Shown here: piece after piece, positions 1-9,135 of the stretch | Layout: the number at the start of each line of letters is the position of its first letter | Position numbering within the stretch: the first letter of the stretch is position 1 | Source: a virus | DNA: 63,120 nucleotides | Strand: one strand, 5' to 3' | Virus record (IMG/VR): IMGVR_UViG_3300045741_000433 | Location: 1 to 63,120 of that record | Notes under the pieces: generated by a model | Databases searched by the model: none | Seen by the model: only the letters and a program-made list of their open reading frames with translations | Told to the model about the DNA's origin: nothing | Made by a program: the position numbers and the translations under genes

Positions 1-1371
1 AAAGAATGGTATTGTGATAGCTGTTTTAGTGATAAATTTATAAGTTGTCCGAACTGTAATGAAGTTGTAGACAAAGATGCTTACTTGCCGCCAACAAATC
101 GCAATACTAGATCAATGAAACAAGGCGGCTGCAAAGTATGCAGTATCGAATGCTATGGTTGTGAAAAAATAATTGATAAAGATTATACATATCCAGCCGA
201 TGATCACGAATACTGCGAAGATTGTTATTCAGAATATTTTACAACATGTGAAGAATGCAATGATACAATTGATAGAGATAGTGCTAACTATGTTGAAGAT
301 GTTGGAGATTTTTGCAATACATGCTATAATGATAAATTTGTCACATGCGAATCTTGCGAAAAAACTATAGACAAAGAAGATGCATTAGAATTAGATAAAG
401 AATATTATTGTGAGGATTGCTATCAAAAAATAGCCCCAACTAATTATAAAGAATATACTCAAAATTTTGAAGACTTTTCTTATACTAAAAAAGATAAATA
501 TTTAAATATATTAGCAAAAATAGTTCCAATTTCAATTAAAGATTTAAAATCAAAATATCCATCTATGGCTAATGGTTTAAATGATTTAATCGTATTTGGT
601 AAAGGAAAGCCATTAACATTGGAATTAATTCAACAATATAGAGCAACTTTAAATCCTGAAGAATTTCCAGTTGAATATACAGCTTGGGCAGGATTACAAA
701 GATCTGTTGATAAGTTAGAGCAAAATCCAATTGATAAGCCTCAATTAGTTATTAATGTTTTGCCAAGCAATGAAATGTTGGACAAATTAAAAACTAATCC
801 TGCAATATATGATTTGTTTGATAAAATCAATACATTATCAAAACAATCAACTCATCCTTATGTAAAAGATCAAATTGGCTGGATTAGATTAGAATTAGAT
901 CCAAATGGCGAATATATTCTTGTTGATGAAATTCAAAGCGATCATTCAAATGCCAGTTTGAAATTAAAAAATCACGAAAATAATCTTGATATTAAAAAAA
1001 TACGTAGTAGTTTAAAAAACAAATATAATTTAGATGATGAAAGTTTAGATAAGTTATTAATTGAATATGCAACAATACTAAAAGATTTTCCTAATATAGC
1101 AACTGAAGCTGTTAATAAATTTGCTCGCAAAAACAATTTTAAAAAGATTTATTGGCACACTTATGAAAGTGGCAAAAAACTTAAAGATAATGAGCCGCCA
1201 AAATCTCTTTATGAGAAAGTGCCAAAAGAAAACTTTTTCTTACCTTCCCAAAATAAACCATTTGGATTAGAAGGAGAGTTTTTTGAAAAAGACGCTAAGA
1301 AAGCAAAAACATTATATAAATTAGCAAGAAAGCTATATTTTAGAAATGTTTTAAATAATATAAAGGTATAA
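1..1371 (+). CDS. LIM-like zinc-finger protein, 5' partial
   Basis: The frame is open from base 1, so the start lies left of the window. The N-terminal part is a series of CxxC pairs spaced like LIM or zinc-ribbon modules (CDSC, CPNC, CYGC, CEDC, CEEC, CNTC, CESC, CEDC), which predicts several zinc sites. The middle holds GWIRLELDPNGEYILVDEIQSD, a segment type I associate with large phage polyvalent proteins; its function is unknown. The last 25 residues contain LYKLARKLYFR, resembling a recurring short helix at the N-termini of other rightward proteins here (see findings). There is no enzymatic motif I can name. Confidence 0.75.
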   Translation, partial: KEWYCDSCFSDKFISCPNCNEVVDKDAYLPPTNRNTRSMKQGGCKVCSIECYGCEKIIDKDYTYPADDHEYCEDCYSEYFTTCEECNDTIDRDSANYVEDVGDFCNTCYNDKFVTCESCEKTIDKEDALELDKEYYCEDCYQKIAPTNYKEYTQNFEDFSYTKKDKYLNILAKIVPISIKDLKSKYPSMANGLNDLIVFGKGKPLTLELIQQYRATLNPEEFPVEYTAWAGLQRSVDKLEQNPIDKPQLVINVLPSNEMLDKLKTNPAIYDLFDKINTLSKQSTHPYVKDQIGWIRLELDPNGEYILVDEIQSDHSNASLKLKNHENNLDIKKIRSSLKNKYNLDDESLDKLLIEYATILKDFPNIATEAVNKFARKNNFKKIYWHTYESGKKLKDNEPPKSLYEKVPKENFFLPSQNKPFGLEGEFFEKDAKKAKTLYKLARKLYFRNVLNNIKV

Positions 1372-1452
1372 TTGATTCTATCAATTTCTATGTATTCTTT
1401 TACATTAAAGTAAGCTTATAATTTAGCAAACAATAATTTTATTGGAGATATC

Positions 1453-2388
1453 ATGCCAGCTCACATCCCATTTCCTTGTTCACACTCTACACTAACATCT
1501 CCTACGGGATTTGGTGGTAATAAAGTATTTTTAATGAATACTGGGTCTTGGCCAGGATTTTCTAACTATTTAAATCAAACCTGGACATGGAACGGAACAG
1601 ACTGGACCAGAGTTAATTCTGGAACAATAGATGCTGCCGGTCCATTACCTTTACGTACTGATGCTGCCATTAGCTACGATGGTTATAACGTTATGTTATT
1701 CGGTGGTCGTGGTGAAAGTGAAACTAGCGGTGTCCTTCAAGATACTTGGACATTCAACGGGACTACTTGGACTAAAGAAGCTCCAGCAACTGTACCATTC
1801 GGTAGATTCAAAGCTGAGTTATCTTTAATCACTGCCGCTGGCGCAAATAAGGCTGTCATGTTCGGCGGACACAATATCTTAAACTTATTAAATGAAACTT
1901 GGGTTTGGAACGGTTCTGCAAAGACTTGGACCCTTGCAACTCCAACTACTCCTCCACCAGCCAGAATTGATCATATGCTTGCAAACGGATCAACATTCTG
2001 CGTATTATTTGGTGGTAAAGGAATTAATAGCTTATTCGGTGATACTTGGAAGTTTGACGGAGCCCAATGGACTCAATTAACTCCAACTACTCCTCCACCA
2101 GCAAGAGCAGAAGCAGCGTTTGCTTTTGATACCACTCGTACCCAATATGTTATGTTCGGTGGAAGAAATGATAATAACATATTAGGAGCCGAAACTTGGT
2201 TACTTAATAGCACAGGAACTGCTTGGACTAAAGCTGCCCCAGCAACTAGCCCATCTGCCAGAGTAGGCGCTCAAATGACCTTTGATACTCAATCTGGAAA
2301 CATTATCATGTTCGGTGGAAATGATGTTGCTGGAAACTCATTCAGCGATACTTGGTCTTGGAACGGAACTACCTGGACCCAATTATGA
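1453..2388 (+). CDS. Kelch-repeat beta-propeller protein
   Basis: The 311 residues are built from five to six repeats of about 55 aa. Each has a VMFGG-type strand followed by TWTWNGTxWT, typical kelch/galactose-oxidase-like propeller blades. PTTPPPAR linkers recur, and the corresponding DNA also repeats. No signal peptide or catalytic residues are visible. The start is supported by GGAG 8 bases upstream of ATG. Phage propellers of this type often serve in binding or adhesion, but that role is inference. It could equally be a secreted or internal virion protein. Confidence 0.8.
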   Translation: MPAHIPFPCSHSTLTSPTGFGGNKVFLMNTGSWPGFSNYLNQTWTWNGTDWTRVNSGTIDAAGPLPLRTDAAISYDGYNVMLFGGRGESETSGVLQDTWTFNGTTWTKEAPATVPFGRFKAELSLITAAGANKAVMFGGHNILNLLNETWVWNGSAKTWTLATPTTPPPARIDHMLANGSTFCVLFGGKGINSLFGDTWKFDGAQWTQLTPTTPPPARAEAAFAFDTTRTQYVMFGGRNDNNILGAETWLLNSTGTAWTKAAPATSPSARVGAQMTFDTQSGNIIMFGGNDVAGNSFSDTWSWNGTTWTQL

Positions 2389-2431
2389 AAAATCCGGTTT
2401 AGCTTGATATATAGTGTTTTGGAGGTCAGGA

Positions 2432-3352
2432 ATGACAATCGAAACACCCATAAAAGAAAACAGAATTTATTTCATTTATTGTATTACAAATTTAATAAAT
2501 AATAAAAATTATATTGGACAAACTGTAGATCCATCTTCAAGATGGCGAGGCCATCGAAGAGATTCTGCCAATCCAAAAGTTCCAATACAATTTGCTATCA
2601 AAAAATATGGCTCTCATAATTTTAAATTTACAATAATTGCATCTTGCAAAACACAAGAGGATGCCAACGAATTAGAAACATTATTAGTTTCACAATATGA
2701 AAGTCATGTCTCAACTGGTAAAGGATACAATGCCACCCATGGTGGCATGAATGCACCTAAAACTGAAGCTTGGAAACAAATGATGCGAGATCATTGGGCA
2801 GACCCAGAATGGCGAGACAATCAAATTAAATCTCTAATTCAAGCGCAAGCCGTTCGCACTCCAGAAGAAAAAGAGCAAACCGCTCAATTATTATCCGAAA
2901 TATTTTCTGGAAGACACTTATCACCTGACACTGAATTCAAATCAGGTCATAAATTATCTGAAGATATAATTAATAAAATTTCTGCATCACTTCAGGACCG
3001 AGAGGCTTGGAATAAAGATACGATAGAAATTATGAAACCAAATGAAACAAGTTTTCAAGTTGGAAATATTCCTTATAATAAAGGAACAAATATGACCAAT
3101 TCTGGAAGCTTTACAACAGGACACATTCCATGGAGTAAAGGCAAAACTTATAAAAAGAAAAATATTTCTTTAGGTGAAAATACCTCAAGAGCCAAATTAA
3201 ATTCACAACAAGTTTTAGAAATAGTAAAATTATATAGAGAGAATGAATTGTCTCAACAAGAGATAGCTGAAAAGTTTAATATTAATAGAACTGCTGTAAG
3301 TGGAATTTTAACTGGTAGAAACTGGAATCATATAACTAATATAAAAAATTAA
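2432..3352 (+). CDS. GIY-YIG homing-type endonuclease
   Basis: The N-terminus has YFIYCITNLINNKNYIGQT (GIY then YIG) and the downstream Arg of the nuclease (SSRWRGHRR). The middle is a linker rich in NUMOD-like short motifs. The C-terminus is a helix-turn-helix (LSQQEIAEKFNINRTAVSGIL), as used by phage homing nucleases for target binding. I chose the ATG at 2432 because GGAGG precedes it. It converges with the leftward gene ending at 3349. Confidence 0.88.
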   Translation: MTIETPIKENRIYFIYCITNLINNKNYIGQTVDPSSRWRGHRRDSANPKVPIQFAIKKYGSHNFKFTIIASCKTQEDANELETLLVSQYESHVSTGKGYNATHGGMNAPKTEAWKQMMRDHWADPEWRDNQIKSLIQAQAVRTPEEKEQTAQLLSEIFSGRHLSPDTEFKSGHKLSEDIINKISASLQDREAWNKDTIEIMKPNETSFQVGNIPYNKGTNMTNSGSFTTGHIPWSKGKTYKKKNISLGENTSRAKLNSQQVLEIVKLYRENELSQQEIAEKFNINRTAVSGILTGRNWNHITNIKN

Positions 3353-3654
3353 AGATATCCTTTATCTTTACCCCAATCAATCCAAGCCTGACATACAGAA
3401 TAAAAATCTCCCGTATATTCATCTAGAATATATGGGAGTTCTTTTTTGTCTACAATATCATGTAATATTTCTATCCAACTCCAACTTCTATTAACTCTGT
3501 TAAGAATTAAAGGAATTAATATTTCTGGATTTTTAATAGCCCAATTTAAAATTACTTTATAATAAACGTTATCTACATCTATAAAAGAATTATATTTAGT
3601 TTTTTCTTCTAATAAATTAGCAATTAAATCAAAAATTTGAATTTGATTTAGCAA
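3349..3654 (-). CDS. hypothetical protein
   Basis: About 101 aa, rich in Ile, Leu and Trp (NRSWSWIEILHDIVD), with no family I recognise. A likely TTG start at 3652-3654 overlaps the stop of the upstream secreted-protein gene, suggesting translational coupling; an ATG further upstream (3708) would overlap that gene more deeply. Confidence 0.45.
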   Translation of the reverse strand: MLNQIQIFDLIANLLEEKTKYNSFIDVDNVYYKVILNWAIKNPEILIPLILNRVNRSWSWIEILHDIVDKKELPYILDEYTGDFYSVCQAWIDWGKDKGYL

Positions 3655-3848
3655 GTATATCCCCAACCTTGACCTGGGCAGAAACAAGAGTTTCCAACCG
3701 GCGTCCAATTAACTAAATAGCAACGAATTACTCCATTACCATCACAACATTGACGAGAATAAACTACTTGTGCATCAGCCTTTTGTTCGGGCAATACAAC
3801 AGCAACACCAATGACAGCAGCTAATAAAATTCCAAATAATTTCTTCAT
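3648..3848 (-). CDS. small secreted Cys-rich protein
   Basis: 66 aa with a clear Sec signal peptide: MKK, then a hydrophobic core (LFGILLAAVIGVAVVLP) and an ADA-type cleavage site near residue 26. The mature part is about 40 aa with six cysteines, including adjacent CC and CFCPG. It is probably periplasmic and disulfide-bonded. Function unknown. Confidence 0.65.
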   Translation of the reverse strand: MKKLFGILLAAVIGVAVVLPEQKADAQVVYSRQCCDGNGVIRCYLVNWTPVGNSCFCPGQGWGYTC

Positions 3849-3878
3849 TTCTTTCTCCTATTTAATTATATAACAAAA

Positions 3879-4073
3879 TCAATCAAACTCTCCCATATCT
3901 TCTAATTCATTATGAAGATCTATGGCGTCTTGAATTGGCATATCAAATTGCTTGGCAACATCATTATCATCTGGCCTACGCCCAGAAAGATGCTCTTGAA
4001 GAACCCAATCTAATACTGCTAACATTAGTTCGGCTCTATCTTTATATTTTCCGCAATAAGAATATTTAATCAT
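3879..4073 (-). CDS. hypothetical protein, helical
   Basis: 64 aa, acidic C-terminus (NELEDMGEFD). The order of helices and the phrase DNDVAKQFDMPIQDAIDLHNE resemble a small helix-turn-helix, but there is no firm family match. It is followed within about 30 bases by the small secreted gene. Confidence 0.5.
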   Translation of the reverse strand: MIKYSYCGKYKDRAELMLAVLDWVLQEHLSGRRPDDNDVAKQFDMPIQDAIDLHNELEDMGEFD

Positions 4074-4123
4074 AATAACTTTCTTGGTAGGCAGTAAGGG
4101 TTACGATTGATATATAACCTATC

Positions 4124-4606
4124 ATGGAACAAATCACTAAGAAATGCGGTTGGTGCGATAAAAATTTTACGGTTGATTCTTATACTCACAAAAGAGGTAA
4201 TGGTAAATTTTGTTCTCTAACTTGTGTAGGCTTTCATACGGCCAACAAAAATAAACCTCAACCTAATACTGAGTGTGCCTACTGCCAAACTCCTCTGTAT
4301 CGAAATGCAACAGCTTTAAAAAAATCTAAATCCAAAATCTTCTTCTGTTCAATGGAACACAAAGTGTTATCACAGTCATATGGTGGTCCACTATACAATG
4401 ATACAGTTATGAAAGATTATAGACTCATTGTATTTAGAAGCGGACGACCCAAAATCTGCGCCAATCCTAGCTGTAGAATTAACGATTTAGATGTGCTAAA
4501 AGTACATCACAAAGATATGAATCACTCGAATAACGAGTTGGACAATCTTGAAATTCTTTGTGCCAACTGTCATACAAAGGAACATAAGAAGCGTGGTCTC
4601 CGGTGA
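4124..4606 (+). CDS. HNH endonuclease with zinc fingers
   Basis: 160 aa. Three CxxC-type zinc modules (CGWC, CAYC, CANP) precede a classical HNH core: LKVHHKDMNHSNNELDNLEILCANCHTKEH. It is probably a homing endonuclease. Its last 9 bases overlap the 3' end of the leftward tRNA at 4598-4667, so it abuts the array it may target. No ribosome-binding site is obvious; TATATAACC lies just upstream. Confidence 0.85.
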   Translation: MEQITKKCGWCDKNFTVDSYTHKRGNGKFCSLTCVGFHTANKNKPQPNTECAYCQTPLYRNATALKKSKSKIFFCSMEHKVLSQSYGGPLYNDTVMKDYRLIVFRSGRPKICANPSCRINDLDVLKVHHKDMNHSNNELDNLEILCANCHTKEHKKRGLR

Positions 4607-4667
4607 GGGAATCGAACCCACGTATTCTGCGAGTCAAGCAGATGCTCTTCCATTGAGCTAACCGGAG
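4598..4667 (-). tRNA. tRNA, anticodon GAC (Val?)
   Basis: 7-bp acceptor CTCCGGT/ACCGGAG, D stem GCTC/GAGC, anticodon stem TCTGC/GCAGA and TTCGATT T loop. The anticodon loop TTGACTC reads GAC with an unusual pyrimidine at 37. No encoded CCA. Confidence 0.8.
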
Positions 4668-4673
4668 ATTGGT

Positions 4674-4744
4674 TGGAGATAAGGGAATCGAACCCTAAAT
4701 CTTCTGAGTGTAAAACAGATATTCTACCACTGAACTAATCTCCA
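4674..4744 (-). tRNA. tRNA-Val (UAC)
   Basis: Acceptor TGGAGAT/ATCTCCA and T loop TTCGATT. Anticodon loop TTTACAC gives UAC; the innermost anticodon-stem pair is a T.T mismatch. Confidence 0.85.
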
Positions 4745-4751
4745 ATATGGT

Positions 4752-4823
4752 AGGCGATAAGGGATTCGAACCCCTGACTTCAACCGTGTAAAGGTTGCAC
4801 TCTAGCCGCTGAGTTAATCGCCC
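4752..4823 (-). tRNA. tRNA-Val (UAC), second copy
   Basis: Acceptor GGGCGAT/ATCGCCT, anticodon stem CAACC/GGTTG, loop TTTACAC and T loop TTCGAAT. It has the same anticodon as the neighbouring tRNA but a different body. Confidence 0.88.
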
Positions 4824-4865
4824 ATGTTGCGGTATTTAATATACCACTAAAATCATATATCTTGT

Positions 4866-5255
4866 ATGAAAAAATATCAAGCCCAACTTTTAAAATTAGC
4901 TAATAAGTTTTATAATAAATACGCCCAATCTCAAACACTTGAACAAATTATTGAAAATGCTGCAAGTTATGGTGAAGGTGGTGCTAATGGTATTATGAAT
5001 TTCCAAGCACAATTAGATAAAGATAATGCAAACTTGCTTCTTGTTTTAATTATTAGCACAGATAATGTTGGCGGATATGATTTTACTGTTGGAAATGCTA
5101 TTACCAATCCACCACAATTTACACAAAACTATTCTAAACTTGGCCCTCAAGTTAAAAGCTATCTTGAAAAAAATATTAATAATTTCCCTCAAATTCAACC
5201 AGGAACTTATGAATTAAACTTTGGTCCTAAAAATCCTAGAATAGCTAAATTATAA
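4866..5255 (+). CDS. hypothetical protein with N-terminal LAxxFY helix
   Basis: 129 aa. It begins MKKYQAQLLKLANKFYNKYAQ, an amphipathic helix that recurs in other rightward genes here. The rest (GGYDFTVGNAITNPP, LNFGPKNPRIAKL) matches no family I know. It sits alone on the plus strand between leftward tRNAs. A virion-packaged protein is possible but unproven. Confidence 0.65.
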   Translation: MKKYQAQLLKLANKFYNKYAQSQTLEQIIENAASYGEGGANGIMNFQAQLDKDNANLLLVLIISTDNVGGYDFTVGNAITNPPQFTQNYSKLGPQVKSYLEKNINNFPQIQPGTYELNFGPKNPRIAKL

Positions 5256-5262
5256 ATTAGTC

Positions 5263-5331
5263 GTGGTGATGGGAATCGAACCCATTCAATACCGCTTATG
5301 AGACGGTTGCACATCCAATATGCTACACCAC
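5263..5331 (-). tRNA. tRNA with CAU anticodon (Met or Ile2)
   Basis: Acceptor GTGGTGT/ATCACCAC region, anticodon stem ACCGT/GCGGT, loop CTCATAA and T loop TTCGATT. Sequence alone does not tell elongator Met from lysidine-modified Ile. Confidence 0.85.
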
Positions 5332-5353
5332 GATGCTTGCATTATATATCACA

Positions 5354-5572
5354 TTATTCCTTGATTTGTGGTCCCTTACCTTCAAGCATGTGAATTAAAT
5401 GCAATAAAGCGTCCTGGGCTCCCTGAAGATATTCGGGACAATCTTTATTAACATTTAATGTTGGTGCTCCCAAACTTAATGCCTCTAATTCTAAATCGGA
5501 ATTAACTTCTTGATGTGGCATTAAAAAAGATATTCTAAATGCTGCCATTCTAACTTTAGCTTCATTATTCAT
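5354..5572 (-). CDS. hypothetical protein
   Basis: 72 aa, starting in a TAATG overlap with the RNase HII stop codon, so it is translationally coupled. It contains QGAQDALLHLIHMLEGKGP; the size and style match small phage accessory proteins. No motif recognised. Confidence 0.6.
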   Translation of the reverse strand: MNNEAKVRMAAFRISFLMPHQEVNSDLELEALSLGAPTLNVNKDCPEYLQGAQDALLHLIHMLEGKGPQIKE

Positions 5573-6201
5573 TAAAAATCCTTAAAAGATAATTGCTTTG
5601 GATTTACAATCTCCATATTTTTCATAGGAGCATATGACATCCTATGTAATGGACTTGGACCAAATTTCCCAATAGCAACTAAATGATCTTTACTCCCATA
5701 GCCAACATTATGATCCCAGCCATACATCGAATGCAAATTATGAAGATTCTTCATCTTTTCATCACGATAAGTTTTAGCCAATATTGATGCGGCCATAACA
5801 GCAGGAATTTTAGTATCAGCTTTAATTAGAGATACCTTATCATAAGCATCGACACCAAGATTGTCAAATTTTAAAATTCCGTCTGAAATTATTAACGAAT
5901 CTTGTTGATAAAGTTTATGAAAACATTCAACATAAGCGTCCTTTAAAGCTATTGCTACTCCTACTTTATCAATCTCAGTATTAGATCTTTCAGCTAAATG
6001 CCAAGTAATTTCTTTTTTTAAAATTGCTTCATTAAGTTTGGTGCGCATTGCCTCGCGTTTCTTTTCCGATAATTTCTTAGAATCGTTTAGGCCGTCTAGA
6101 GACCAACCTTTTGGCGCCCTGACTCCAACTACAACTAACGGACCAGCAAGGCAACCATACCCAACTTCATCACAGCCTACTATAAAGGTCTTCTCAGTCA
6201 T
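5572..6201 (-). CDS. rnhB: ribonuclease HII
   Basis: 209 aa, full length for the family. The N-terminal GCDEVGYGCLAGPLVV holds the DEVG catalytic acids; LNDSKKLSEKKRE is the conserved DSKKL box; KADTKIPAVMAASILAKTYRD carries the second acidic pair region. It cleaves RNA in RNA-DNA hybrids during replication. First gene of a two-gene unit with the 72-aa ORF. Confidence 0.95.
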   Translation of the reverse strand: MTEKTFIVGCDEVGYGCLAGPLVVVGVRAPKGWSLDGLNDSKKLSEKKREAMRTKLNEAILKKEITWHLAERSNTEIDKVGVAIALKDAYVECFHKLYQQDSLIISDGILKFDNLGVDAYDKVSLIKADTKIPAVMAASILAKTYRDEKMKNLHNLHSMYGWDHNVGYGSKDHLVAIGKFGPSPLHRMSYAPMKNMEIVNPKQLSFKDF

Positions 6202-6223
6202 ATTACTATCCTTGTATTAAAGC

Positions 6224-6535
6224 ATGAGTTTCAATAAAATATCTGAATTAGTTGATGAATTTGTTATTAAAATAGCAGAACATCAATATGATAGCAAAGC
6301 TCCTGCCGATAAAAAAGCTTCAGATTTTGAACCAGACGAAGCTGAGTTTATTAGATCGCTATCTAAAAAAGATAATAATCAAGCTAAAGATGAAAATAAT
6401 ATTGATGAAAAGATTTGGTCACGAGCCAAAAAGGCTGTAAAGAAATACTGGAAAGGTTATGAAGAACCTTGGGCAGTAGTCTATGACGTCTATCGTAAAA
6501 TGGGCGGAAAGCCCCAAAAGAAAAAGAAGAAATAA
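6224..6535 (+). CDS. hypothetical Lys-rich protein
   Basis: 103 aa. Starts MSFNKISELVDEFVIKIAEHQYDSKA, a weaker relative of the LAxxFY helix. The centre is acidic (DFEPDEAEF), then a WSRAKKAVKKYWKGYEEPWAVV segment and a basic tail ending KKKKK. It is divergent from rnhB and could be nucleic-acid-associated or packaged in the virion. Confidence 0.65.
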   Translation: MSFNKISELVDEFVIKIAEHQYDSKAPADKKASDFEPDEAEFIRSLSKKDNNQAKDENNIDEKIWSRAKKAVKKYWKGYEEPWAVVYDVYRKMGGKPQKKKKK

Positions 6536-7228
6536 TTATCCTGGCCAAGGATAAGATATAATCACCTCTAATCCATCAATGAAGGTTTTCTTCAATAAAG
6601 GATCTTCTGGAAGATCACAATAATAAATTCCTGGCCATGATCCAGTGCTTTTATCTAAAAGGTCTGCCATATCTCTAAGAGCTTTAATAGTTCTTTTTCT
6701 TAATTCATCATCACCAACTGTCATTCTTAAATTATGGAATTTATCATGACTATCAATTTTTCGTAAGCATTGTGCTTTATAAAAAGTTAAAAAGTTTTCT
6801 AAATCTTTATCGCCAATCTCTTTTGCAAATTTAATTTTTTCATCAAGTAGTTCATCTGATTTTTGAGACGGCGATTTATATTGAGGGGCATCTGGATTAT
6901 ATAATTCTTTTTCAGGAATGTCTTCATACCGATCAAATAGATTATTTATCCGCTCGCTTGGCTCACCACGTCTAGCAAACTCTTCTCTAATTTCTTTATA
7001 TTTGCTTTTAAAGCTTGGAAGATAATTAATATATCTATATGTAAGATGCAATAATGTATACATTGCAGATGTACTAACTCTAGATAAAATCATATCACGT
7101 ATAATTGAATCTACAGCTTCAAATTTTTTTTCAGAACATAATGGAATTATTACATCAAATAATTGATCAACACCATCTGCTCTACTAGATACACATTGTT
7201 TATATAAGTTATCAAGAAATTCTTTCAC
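6536..7228 (-). CDS. hypothetical protein
   Basis: 230 aa, mostly helical, no family recognised. The start overlaps the end of the broken VWA gene upstream by 17 bases, so the two are probably cotranscribed and may be functionally linked. Confidence 0.65.
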   Translation of the reverse strand: MKEFLDNLYKQCVSSRADGVDQLFDVIIPLCSEKKFEAVDSIIRDMILSRVSTSAMYTLLHLTYRYINYLPSFKSKYKEIREEFARRGEPSERINNLFDRYEDIPEKELYNPDAPQYKSPSQKSDELLDEKIKFAKEIGDKDLENFLTFYKAQCLRKIDSHDKFHNLRMTVGDDELRKRTIKALRDMADLLDKSTGSWPGIYYCDLPEDPLLKKTFIDGLEVIISYPWPG

Positions 7229-7998
7229 AACTAGCCTCCATTACTTTTAGTGCCGCCATTGGATCGCAACCATAAAGGCCTGATGCCCACGCTTGATTGG
7301 TTTCAATAATTGCCAACCCTCTGCCTCGTATTCTTCCAATGTCTATAACAGAAGGTTTACGAATACAATAGACCGCAAACTTCTCGCGCAACTCTTCGAA
7401 AACTTTCTTGGTAGAAATCTTGTCATCAATATTAACGTGAGCTAATTTGGCAAGCTCAGGATTTACATTCTTGTGAAAATGTTCATCAGAAATATAAATT
7501 AAGATTGGGTGTTTTGCATTTGGCATTTTAACATTGCGAGCATAATATAATGCTGACAATTCGTAAGCCTCATGAGCGCCTTCAGGTCCAGCCCCTCCAC
7601 CAATAACGAATTGTTTCAATTCATCTTCCATCTTCCATCTTACGACCTTTTACAAATTCTCTAACTTGTAAGGGGTAAGTATCTTCTTGATCAGCTGTGG
7701 CTGCAAAACTAATCTCACAATCAGGTCCAAGATATTCTTTCGCTTCATTATCTAAGTAAGGAAGCTTAGAAAAAATAGTTGCCGGCCAATCTCCCATTGA
7801 TCCTGTAACATCACAAAGAATAACTACTGGTGCCTTAGCATCTGTCTTAAGTTTTTTAGGAACCATGTCTGAAGCTGCCTTATTAGCAATCTTTGCTGCA
7901 TCATAGGCACGCCCTGCATGCTGGTCATAGCTCTTTCGAGCCGCTGTAAAATCATAACCTTTCCAATCGCCTGGGCTGTAATCTGATGTTTCTGACAT
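7212..7998 (-). pseudogene. VWA-domain protein split by a 7-base duplication
   Basis: Residues read from 7998 leftwards include the MIDAS-like CDVTGSMGDWPATI, then stop at 7621. A second frame opening at 7631 continues the same domain (QFVIGGGAGPEGAHEAYELSALYYARN). At the junction ATGGAAG occurs twice in tandem; removing one copy joins ...KMED to ELKQF in a single 262-aa frame. Slippage mutation, phase-variable switch, recoding signal or assembly error are all possible. VWA domains bind metal and mediate protein assembly. Confidence 0.75.
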
Positions 7999-8074
7999 AA
8001 TCTTATCTCCTATAATCTATCATTTATGAATAGTTAAGTGGCAAAAACTTGCGCTATCAATCAAAACTGATTGA

Positions 8075-9070
8075 TTAACTATTAAATCCTGCAATGTCTT
8101 TCATTCCCGATCTTGTGCGACCAAAAGAATCATAACGAACTTTAACAAAATCTTCAAACAAATCTTTTTGAGGTCTTTGCAAAACATCCCTCTTAACTAA
8201 AGAAGAAATGAAATTTGCCATAGGATCTGGCACTGAAGCTGGTACTTCTTTCTTATCTAGTCTTTTGCCGCCATTTAGCGCATAAATCATTAACATGCCC
8301 GCACTATAATAATCAGATGCTGGCAACAACGTTTTGCCATCAATTTGTTCTGGAGAGGCAAAAGTTGGAGTATATCCAATAGACTTATCAGAACTACCTG
8401 GACGAACCATTGCTAAACCAAAATCAACTAATACAACTGAATGCGTCTTTGGTTGAATGATAACATTTTGTGGCTTAATATCACCATGAATAACTCCATG
8501 GTGATGAAGATAAAGTAAAGCATTAAAAATACGCTCAGAAATCCAAGCGGTTGTTTCTGGATCAATCTTTCCGGCCTTCTCTACTATTTGTTCTAAAGTA
8601 TAACCAGGAATATAAGACATGATAAGGGCGAGACTGCCATCATCAAGTCTTTGAAGATCGCGCATAACTGGGAGAGCATAATGCCTTAGGTCCCAAATTG
8701 ACTTCATTTCTTGAATAAGAACCGCATCATGTGCGGGTGAGACCATGGAGCAATGTTTGATACACACAGGGTCTTTTGTGATAATGTGTTCGCCTTTGTA
8801 AGTAGAACCGAAGCCTCCTTCAGCGATTGATTCAAGAACACGATAGCTTCCAATAATGGCTCCCTTCTTGTTTTGAAGATCTTTATCAAATTTTTTCCTT
8901 TTGTTTGAATCGGAAAGAATTTCATAGGCTGCATTTAATTCCTTTGCTTTAGCTTCATTACCAGAATGATCTGGATGATGTAATTTTATTAATGCTTGGT
9001 ATGCAGCTTTAATAACAGTAACGCTTGCTCTATTACTTACTTCCAAAACTTTATACGGATCATTATTCAT
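8075..9070 (-). CDS. DnaJ-domain / Ser-Thr protein kinase fusion
   Basis: 331 aa. Residues 1-65 form a J domain with HPD (LIKLHHPDHSGNEAKAKELN). Residues 72-320 form a eukaryotic-like kinase: glycine loop AEGGFGSTY, VCIK lysine, HGDIKPQN catalytic loop, DFGLA, and APE-like SPEQ. The J domain could recruit an Hsp70 while the kinase phosphorylates a client. A TTGACG-16-TATTCT promoter lies just upstream. No transmembrane segment, so probably cytosolic. Confidence 0.93.
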   Translation of the reverse strand: MNNDPYKVLEVSNRASVTVIKAAYQALIKLHHPDHSGNEAKAKELNAAYEILSDSNKRKKFDKDLQNKKGAIIGSYRVLESIAEGGFGSTYKGEHIITKDPVCIKHCSMVSPAHDAVLIQEMKSIWDLRHYALPVMRDLQRLDDGSLALIMSYIPGYTLEQIVEKAGKIDPETTAWISERIFNALLYLHHHGVIHGDIKPQNVIIQPKTHSVVLVDFGLAMVRPGSSDKSIGYTPTFASPEQIDGKTLLPASDYYSAGMLMIYALNGGKRLDKKEVPASVPDPMANFISSLVKRDVLQRPQKDLFEDFVKVRYDSFGRTRSGMKDIAGFNS

Positions 9071-9087
9071 AAATCTACCTTACAATG

Positions 9088-9115
9088 AGAATAATCATTA
9101 AAATTACCACGTCAA
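9088..9115 (-). promoter_or_regulatory. sigma70-type promoter for the DnaJ-kinase gene
   Basis: Reading leftwards: TTGACG, 16 bases, TATTCT, about 20 bases before the ATG. Several other minus-strand promoters here use the same 16-base spacing. Confidence 0.6.
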
Positions 9116-9135
9116 GACAAAAGTAATTTTTAAAA

